Program-made: the position numbers and the translations under genes | Shown: piece by piece, positions 7,356 to 12,224 of the stretch | Position numbering within the stretch: the first letter of the stretch is position 1 | How the letters are laid out: each line of letters starts with the position of its first letter | The notes under the pieces: generated by a model | The model's input: only the letters and a program-made list of their open reading frames with translations | Databases searched by the model: none | What the model was told of the DNA's origin: nothing | Origin: Deltaproteobacteria bacterium | Lineage (GTDB): Bacteria > Desulfobacterota > DSM-4660 > Desulfatiglandales > Desulfatiglandaceae | DNA: 12,224 nucleotides | Assembly (NCBI GenBank): GCA_019307645.1 | Contig: JAFDJF010000011.1 | Span: 1-12,224 of the forward strand | Direction of reading: 5' to 3'

Positions 7356-7634
7356 CGTTTGGTCTCAACGGTGTTTTTCCACCATGACCCCCCACAATTC
7401 TGCGGAGTACGGTCAACCCCAACCTGGTTCAGCTTTTTGTCTTTAGAAACAACAACCCATTAGCGCATGACACCCCCCTTTGTCTGTGTTCGTAAGGATA
7501 CCGGTTTCTTTCAGCCGCCACGGCAGAAAAGATGCCAACCCCTTGTTTCTACCGGATAAATAGAAGCATGGAAAATATTCCTACGTCAAGGATCTCTAGG
7601 AGGCTGTCTGAGAATAGCAATTTTTTCCAAAATC
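7356..7634. other. non-coding stretch upstream of the small CDS
   Basis: No recognisable gene or RNA was found. It holds a minor hairpin (GGTG/CACC near 7370-7383) and a C-rich patch. A minus-strand frame (7346-7459) reads like a protein fragment, ending KNTVETKRGI before a TGA, but it lacks a start codon. It could be an untranslated leader, a decayed gene or a repeat relic. Confidence 0.3.
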
Positions 7635-7640
7635 GAGAGG
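7635..7640 (+). promoter_or_regulatory. ribosome binding site deciding the start of the small CDS
   Basis: GAGAGG followed by TAAGA and then ATG at 7646 is a strong, well-spaced Shine-Dalgarno sequence. The longer reading of this frame from an ATG at 7532 has no comparable site, so the 53-codon version is preferred. Confidence 0.6.
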
Positions 7641-7645
7641 TAAGA

Positions 7646-7807
7646 ATGAATTCAGTAAAGTTGAATAAGTTAGACGCGAAACTTCGGGAGATGTTTGAAT
7701 TAAGCAAGCAGACAGAAGCCAAACGAGAGCAACGCAAAAGCCAGTCCGGCACAGGTAATATTATACGTCGCAGGAAAGGCGAACAAGACAAACGCATCGC
7801 TCTTTGA
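7646..7807 (+). CDS. small basic protein of unknown function (53 aa)
   Basis: 53 residues, starting after a strong ribosome binding site. The sequence is highly charged: a predicted amphipathic helix (NKLDAKLREMFELSKQTEAK, about 6-25), then an Arg/Lys-rich tail with IIRRRKG near residues 37-43. There is no signal peptide, membrane segment or cysteine. The basic tail suggests contact with nucleic acid or an acidic partner; that is inference. The frame also opens upstream to an ATG at 7532, but that extension has a different, non-helical composition and no ribosome binding site. It lies upstream of mltF on the same strand with a 320-bp gap, so it is probably a separate transcript. I do not recognise a family. 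It is plausibly real because of the ribosome binding site and the protein-like composition. Confidence 0.6.
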   Translation: MNSVKLNKLDAKLREMFELSKQTEAKREQRKSQSGTGNIIRRRKGEQDKRIAL

Positions 7808-8127
7808 TGTAAGGCAGAATCAGTTAACTCAAGACTGTAAATTTTCTATAAACCTAACCAAGCAAACGCCGCTTTCCATGAAAATTTTGCAAAGAGGTTA
7901 TCTGTTAGTTTATTAGACCTTTTCCTGTCTCAGATTTTCCTGCTCTTCAAAACCTGCTGTTGACAACCCTTGAAACGTTCCGATATTCTTGTCGTGTCTT
8001 TCCCCTTTGGAAACTTCGATAGTAATATGTGTCCGTTCTATATGTGATTCAGAACGGTCTTTTCTTTTAAACACAATGATCCATTTTTTGGTCCAACATG
8101 GAAATATTGCCGAAGTCGGCTCAGGCC
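7808..8127. other. intergenic region between the small CDS and mltF
   Basis: It contains an AAATTTTC/GAAAATTT inverted pair (7839-7846, 7880-7887) without a T-run typical of a terminator. It also holds a promoter candidate at 7960-7989. A minus-strand open frame ending at 7913 covers its right part and is discussed under rejected items. Nothing else is recognised. Confidence 0.35.
7960..7989 (+). promoter_or_regulatory. predicted promoter of the mltF / EF-G / ATPase cluster
   Basis: A perfect TTGACA (7960-7965) precedes TATTCT (7984-7989, 4 of 6) with an 18-base spacer, about 130 bases before the mltF start. A weaker alternative is TTGCAA (7887-7892) with TATTAG (7911-7916). Confidence 0.35.
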
Positions 8128-9489
8128 ATGAAAAAAAAACGGAATAATACAATCCTGGTCCTAATTTTTTTGAGTCTCTTTTTTGTTGCATCATGTGCTG
8201 AACAAAATGCGCTTGAAAAAATAAAAGAAACAGGTGTTGTCACTGTTCTTACCAGGAATAATGCCCATTGTTACTACACCTACCGTGATAATCCCTGGGG
8301 ATTCGAATACGATCTGGCCAAGGCCTTCAGCGATTATCTGGGCGTAAAGTTAAATGTAAAAACGCCGAGATGGGAGAAACTCACTGAAGCCCTCAACAGT
8401 GGAAAGGGAGATTTTATTGCGGCAAGTCTGAGCATCTCTCAGTCACGGGAAGAATTCCTGGACTTTTCAGAGGAATACCTCACTGTCCAGCAAAAGGTTA
8501 TTCTCCATACAACGAATCATAAAATAAGAAAACTTGAAGACTTGAATGGAAAGGCCGTTCATATTCGTCGTGGAACATCTTACGAGGAGAGGTTAAACGA
8601 ACTGAAGGGTCAGGGCTTGGATATCACCGTCAGGCTGTACGACGACATCCCCACAGAAGAATTCATCCGAATGGTGGCTGAAAAGGAGATCGTGATCACC
8701 ATTGCCGACACAAACATCGCCCTCCTGAATCGCCGCTATTATCCCGATGTGAAAATCGCATTCCCCATAGAAGAACTGCAATCGCTGGGTTGGGCCGTAA
8801 GAAAAGGAGAAAAAGCCCTGTTTATGGAGATAAACGAATTTTTCAAAAAAATAAAGGCAGACGGGACCTTTGCGAAAATCTACGAAAAGTATTATGCCAA
8901 TGTTGAGATCTTTGATTACGTGGATTTGAAAAAATTCCACATCAGACTCAGGTCCAGGCTGCCAAAATATAAAGAAATGATTCAGAAAGCTGCCCAAAAA
9001 CACGGTTTTGACTGGCGGCTCATTGCTGCAGTAATCTATCAAGAGTCGCACTTTAACCCGAAGGCCAGAAGCCATACCGGCGTAAGAGGGCTTATGCAGC
9101 TTACCCAAAATACGGCAAAAGAGATGGGAGTTGCGGATCGCCGTGATCCAGCGCAGAGCATCAGCGGTGGTGTCGGATATATTGAAAAGCTTTATAAAAG
9201 ATATGATGAAGCAACAAACCCGGATAGACTGCTCATTGCACTTGCCAGCTACAATGTCGGACACGGACACATTCTGGATGCACAAAAAATTGCAGAAGAA
9301 AAAGGCTTCAATCCCAACAGCTGGTCATCCCTGCAAGAAATACTCCCGCTGCTCCGCTACCCCAAATACTATAAAAAAACCAGGTACGGCTACTGCCGGG
9401 GTACAGAGCCGGTTCGTTATGTAAACAGGGTCTTGACCTATTATGACATACTGAAAAAAGAGGCGATCATCAAAGGAACCAATGAATGA
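8128..9489 (+). CDS. mltF: membrane-bound lytic murein transglycosylase F (lipoprotein)
   Basis: 453 residues from the ATG at 8128. This start puts MKKKR at the head of a lipoprotein signal peptide with lipobox VAS-Cys23. An in-frame ATG at 8098 would add ten residues before it and has no better ribosome binding site. Residues about 35-257 form a family-3 solute-binding domain (GFEYDLAKAFSDYLG, then DFIAASLSIS), which is regulatory in MltF. Residues about 285-435 are the SLT catalytic domain. QESHFNP carries catalytic Glu306; GLMQLT (321-326) and ASYNVG (373-378) complete the signature. The enzyme cleaves the MurNAc-GlcNAc bond of peptidoglycan with 1,6-anhydro product formation, at the inner face of the outer membrane. 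Length is a little shorter than the E. coli enzyme, about 518 residues. The EF-G gene follows after 48 bp, suggesting one transcript. The call is firm. Confidence 0.95.
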   Translation: MKKKRNNTILVLIFLSLFFVASCAEQNALEKIKETGVVTVLTRNNAHCYYTYRDNPWGFEYDLAKAFSDYLGVKLNVKTPRWEKLTEALNSGKGDFIAASLSISQSREEFLDFSEEYLTVQQKVILHTTNHKIRKLEDLNGKAVHIRRGTSYEERLNELKGQGLDITVRLYDDIPTEEFIRMVAEKEIVITIADTNIALLNRRYYPDVKIAFPIEELQSLGWAVRKGEKALFMEINEFFKKIKADGTFAKIYEKYYANVEIFDYVDLKKFHIRLRSRLPKYKEMIQKAAQKHGFDWRLIAAVIYQESHFNPKARSHTGVRGLMQLTQNTAKEMGVADRRDPAQSISGGVGYIEKLYKRYDEATNPDRLLIALASYNVGHGHILDAQKIAEEKGFNPNSWSSLQEILPLLRYPKYYKKTRYGYCRGTEPVRYVNRVLTYYDILKKEAIIKGTNE

Positions 9490-9491
9490 TG

Positions 9492-9505
9492 TTGAACCTG
9501 AAACC
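9492..9505 (+). repeat. two heptads of the TTGAACC type between mltF and EF-G
   Basis: TTGAACC and TGAAACC in tandem, then TGAATTG, just after the mltF stop. They match the heptad repeats at 5094-5121, which suggests a dispersed repeat in this genome. Confidence 0.35.
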
Positions 9506-9537
9506 TGAATTGAAACATTTATTTCTGAGGACGTTCA

Positions 9538-11628
9538 ATGATTGATGACATTCGGAAACTGAGAAACATTGGCATCAGCGCCCACATCGATTCCGGCAAG
9601 ACAACCCTGACTGAACGTATTCTTTATTATACCAAACGGATTTTTGCCATTCATGAGGTAAAGGGGAAAGACGGCGTTGGCGCCACAATGGATTCCATGG
9701 ACCTGGAAAGAGAACGAGGTATCACTATAACCTCGGCTGCGACACATTGTGAATGGGCCGATCACAGGATAAACATCATCGATACTCCAGGCCATGTCGA
9801 TTTTACAATTGAAGTGGAGCGCGCCCTGGGGGTTATGGACGGCGCTGTTTTGATACTGTGTGCAGTAGGGGGCGTACAGTCTCAATCTATCACTGTGGAC
9901 AGACAGATGAACCGCCACAAAGTACCCAGGATCGCCTTCATAAACAAATGCGATCGGTCGGGGGCTGATCCGGACAGGGTTGTTGACCAACTGCGCCAGA
10001 AATTGAACCATAATGCCGTCATGGTTCAAATCCCCATGGGACTTGAAGACAAAATCCATGGCATAGTCGATCTTGTTTCCATGAAGGCCATCTATTTTGA
10101 AGGGCCAAATGGAGAAGATATCCGTTCAGATAAAATCCCTGACAATATTCTTGAAGAGGCAACAGCTAAACGGGAAGAACTGCTGGATGCTGCTTCCATG
10201 TTTTCGGATGAACTGATGGAGGCCATTTTTGACGGCACCGTGAGTGAGGACCTCGTCCACAGAGCAATAAGAAAGGGCACTGTGTCAAGGAAGCTCACCC
10301 CGGTTTTCGTTGGATCTGCGTACAAAAACGTTGGTGTTCAGGCAGTGCTGGACGGAATAAACAGTTATCTCCCCGATCCAACAGAAGTAGCAAACATTGC
10401 CCTGGACCTGGATTCCAATGAGAAAGAAGTGCTCCTTGGGAGCCGGAAAGATGAACCCTTGATAGCCCTTGCCTTCAAGCTGGAGATCACACCTTACGGA
10501 CAGTTGACATACCTCAGGATCTATCAGGGCTCCATCACCAAAGGTGATGCTCTGGTTATCAGCCGAACCCGGAAAAAAATCAAGGTTGGAAGGCTCATCC
10601 GGATGCATGCGGATGAAATGGAAGACATATCCGAAGCCTTTCCAGGAGATATCGTAGCGCTCTTTGGTGTGGATTGCCATTCAGGAGACACCTTCACAGA
10701 CGGAACCCTGAGGTATAGCATGTCTTCCATGTTTGTACCCGAACCCGTTATTTCGTTAACCGTCACCCCTGCCGATAAAAAATCTCAAACGAACATGTCT
10801 AAAGCATTAAACCGGTTTACACGGGAAGATCCCACATTCAGGTCATACGTGGATAAAGAGTCACATGATACCATTATTTCCGGGATGGGGGAACTCCACC
10901 TAGAGGTCTACGTTGAGAGGATGAAACGTGAGTTCGACTCGAATGTAGTCACTGGCGTTCCGCAGGTCGCATACCGCGAGGCAATCACCCGAAAAGCCCC
11001 ATTTGATTATACACACAAGAAGCAGACAGGTGGGTCAGGCCAGTTCGGACGTGTTGCAGGCTTTATCGAACCTTCTGAAAGCGGGGAATATGATTTTGAA
11101 AGCGTTGTAAAGGGAGGGGCAATACCCACCGAATTTCTGCCGGCTGTAGATAAAGGCTTTCAATCCTGCCTTGATAAGGGTCAGGTTATCGGAGCCCCTG
11201 TGATCGGTATGAAGGTGACGGTCAACGATGGAAAAGCCCATAGTGTAGACTCTTCGGAGAGGGCCTTTCTCATCGCCGCAGTCGGAGCCTTCAAGCAGGC
11301 CTATCTCAAAGCGACCCCGATAATCCTTGAACCCATAATGAAGCTATCCGTTGAAGGACCTTCAGAATTTCAGGGCAATATAATGTCTTCAATCAATCAG
11401 CGAAGGGGTATTATCACAAGTTCTGCAGAAGACGGTGTATTTACAACCATAGAAGCAGAAGTTCCATTGGGTGAGATGTTCGGCTATGCGACGACTCTCA
11501 GGTCCCTGACACAGGGGAAAGCAGAGTTCACAATGGAATTTGCAAAATATGCCAAGGTCCCTGATGCCCTGGCAGAAGAGATAAAACTACGAATTAGGGA
11601 AAAATCCAAGGGAGGGAAAAAATCATGA
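9538..11628 (+). CDS. fusA: translation elongation factor G, spdEFG1 / mitochondrial EFG1-like
   Basis: 696 residues, normal EF-G length. The start has GAGG eight bases upstream. GTPase motifs are intact: AHIDSGKT (15-22), RGITI (60-64), DTPGH (82-86) with His86, NKCD (136-139) and GSA (259-261). Domain II follows, then III-V, including GGSGQFG (498-504) in domain IV and QRRG near the C-terminus. The stretch [20 protein letters not shown] is typical of mitochondrial EFG1 and its bacterial spdEFG1 relatives, not of the common bacterial EF-G. From family knowledge, the spdEFG1/mtEFG1 line works in ribosomal translocation, while a partner spdEFG2 handles ribosome recycling. The gene is not in a ribosomal protein (str) operon here: mltF precedes it and a P-loop ATPase overlaps its end. 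The symbol is given by function; a second EF-G probably exists elsewhere in the genome. Confidence 0.95.
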   Translation: MIDDIRKLRNIGISAHIDSGKTTLTERILYYTKRIFAIHEVKGKDGVGATMDSMDLERERGITITSAATHCEWADHRINIIDTPGHVDFTIEVERALGVMDGAVLILCAVGGVQSQSITVDRQMNRHKVPRIAFINKCDRSGADPDRVVDQLRQKLNHNAVMVQIPMGLEDKIHGIVDLVSMKAIYFEGPNGEDIRSDKIPDNILEEATAKREELLDAASMFSDELMEAIFDGTVSEDLVHRAIRKGTVSRKLTPVFVGSAYKNVGVQAVLDGINSYLPDPTEVANIALDLDSNEKEVLLGSRKDEPLIALAFKLEITPYGQLTYLRIYQGSITKGDALVISRTRKKIKVGRLIRMHADEMEDISEAFPGDIVALFGVDCHSGDTFTDGTLRYSMSSMFVPEPVISLTVTPADKKSQTNMSKALNRFTREDPTFRSYVDKESHDTIISGMGELHLEVYVERMKREFDSNVVTGVPQVAYREAITRKAPFDYTHKKQTGGSGQFGRVAGFIEPSESGEYDFESVVKGGAIPTEFLPAVDKGFQSCLDKGQVIGAPVIGMKVTVNDGKAHSVDSSERAFLIAAVGAFKQAYLKATPIILEPIMKLSVEGPSEFQGNIMSSINQRRGIITSSAEDGVFTTIEAEVPLGEMFGYATTLRSLTQGKAEFTMEFAKYAKVPDALAEEIKLRIREKSKGGKKS

Positions 11629-12224
11629 AAGAATTTATTTCAGTCAGTCCATTGAAGGTCCTTGATAAATCCTCCCGGAAGGGGTTAGGCCCGGGGAACC
11701 TGGGAGTCCTGATAGCCCGTGCAGGGGCCGGCAAGACCGCATGCCTGATTCATATCGCATTTGACAACATCTTTCGGCAGAAAAAGCTGGTTCACGTCTC
11801 CCTTGAAGAAAGCCCGGATAAAATCATGTCCTATTACAATGTCATGTACTCTGATCTCTTGAAATCTCTGAATGTCGCCGATGATCACGAATACCGGACT
11901 CGCATTGATAAAGACAGAATGATTCTTGCTTATCTGAACAGGAGCTTTGAAATAGATCGCCTCCGGGCCAGCCTCAAAAACCTTAAAAATGAACTCGCGT
12001 TCATCCCGAATGCGCTTATTGTGGATGGCCTTGATTTTGAAAATGTTGAGAAGACGATATTTGAAAATTTCAAAGAGATTGCCGAAGAATTGGAGGCAGA
12101 GATATGGTTTTCGGCACTTTCACACCGCCACATAACAGATGTCAATGAAAGAGGTATCCCATACCCGTGTCACAAACTCGATGACCTCTTCAGCATTATG
12201 ATGCAGCTCCTTCCCGAACCCTCG
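11625..12224 (+). CDS. RecA/KaiC-like P-loop ATPase, C-terminus beyond window
   Basis: The first 200 codons are present. The ATG at 11625 overlaps the EF-G stop as ATGA, so translation is probably coupled. GGGAGGG just upstream (11610-11616, inside the EF-G gene) serves as ribosome binding site. Walker A is ARAGAGKT (31-38, Lys37). HVSLEES (57-63) holds the acidic residues after strand 2, as in RecA/KaiC/RadA-type ATPases. Walker B is ALIVD (130-134). IWFSALSHR (160-168) fits the next strand with polar sensor residues. The segment about 65-125 is helical and charged. There is no signal peptide or membrane segment, so it is cytoplasmic. The substrate is unknown; the coupling to an EF-G suggests a link to translation, which is inference. 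The fold call is good but the function is open. Confidence 0.75.
   Translation, partial: MKEFISVSPLKVLDKSSRKGLGPGNLGVLIARAGAGKTACLIHIAFDNIFRQKKLVHVSLEESPDKIMSYYNVMYSDLLKSLNVADDHEYRTRIDKDRMILAYLNRSFEIDRLRASLKNLKNELAFIPNALIVDGLDFENVEKTIFENFKEIAEELEAEIWFSALSHRHITDVNERGIPYPCHKLDDLFSIMMQLLPEPS

Noticed and set aside
7346..7459. Minus-strand stretch of about 37 codons ending KNTVETKRGI before a TGA.
   Set aside because: It looks protein-like but has no start codon and is preceded by a stop, so at most it is a decayed fragment.
7595..7620. AGGAGGCTGTCTGAGAATAG, which recalls the ends of some insertion sequences.
   Set aside because: No matching inverted end or transposase fragment is visible nearby, so no element was called.
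8098..8127. ATG at 8098 as the mltF start.
   Set aside because: It would place ten residues ahead of the MKKKR lipoprotein signal peptide, and its ribosome binding site is no better.
7913..8194. Minus-strand open frame of 93 codons overlapping the start of mltF; a shorter form from a GTG near 8074 has protein-like composition.
   Set aside because: It overlaps the mltF signal peptide region on the opposite strand, has no convincing ribosome binding site and resembles nothing known. It could be a gene relic, but the evidence is too weak to annotate.
8593..9285. Minus-strand open frame of 230 codons inside mltF.
   Set aside because: It lies wholly antisense to a well-supported gene and its translation shows no domain or signal; it is a codon-usage shadow.
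9535..10059. Minus-strand open frame of 174 codons inside the EF-G gene.
   Set aside because: It is antisense to conserved GTPase motifs, with no ribosome binding site or recognisable domain.

Overview
The window looks like part of a chromosome from a deltaproteobacterium (Desulfobacterota, probably a Desulfobacterales-like sulfate reducer). This rests on an elongation factor G of the mitochondrial EFG1-like 'spd' type (spirochaete / planctomycete / deltaproteobacterium), on diderm envelope genes (lipoproteins, an OmpA-family protein, MltF) and on the moderate, AT-leaning base composition. No species can be named from the sequence alone.

Left half (1-7120), all on the minus strand. Read in transcription order it encodes: a membrane-spanning Hanks-type Ser/Thr protein kinase with an extracytoplasmic DUF4384-like domain; a secreted OmpA-family peptidoglycan-binding protein; a secreted TPR plus caspase-like (peptidase C14) protein with an intact His/Cys dyad; and a large TPR lipoprotein with a possible CsgG-like segment, cut by the left edge. 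Every product except the cytosolic kinase domain is predicted to lie in the periplasm or outer membrane. The set therefore reads as one trans-envelope signalling or proteolytic module, and it is the best candidate here for an undescribed system. Two self-complementary elements of almost equal size (3697-3887 and 4935-5122) flank the ompA-like gene. A strong terminator-like hairpin sits just before the caspase-like gene.

Middle (7121-7645): a divergent intergenic region with a near-consensus sigma70-type promoter for the kinase, a weaker promoter pointing right, and a 10-bp perfect inverted repeat.

Right half (7646-12224), all on the plus strand: a 53-residue basic protein with a very good ribosome binding site; the lytic transglycosylase MltF; an spdEFG1-type EF-G; and, overlapping the EF-G stop codon by four bases (ATGA), a RecA/KaiC-like P-loop ATPase cut by the right edge. 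mltF, EF-G and the ATPase are closely spaced and probably co-transcribed. No tRNA, rRNA, CRISPR array or intact insertion sequence was recognised.
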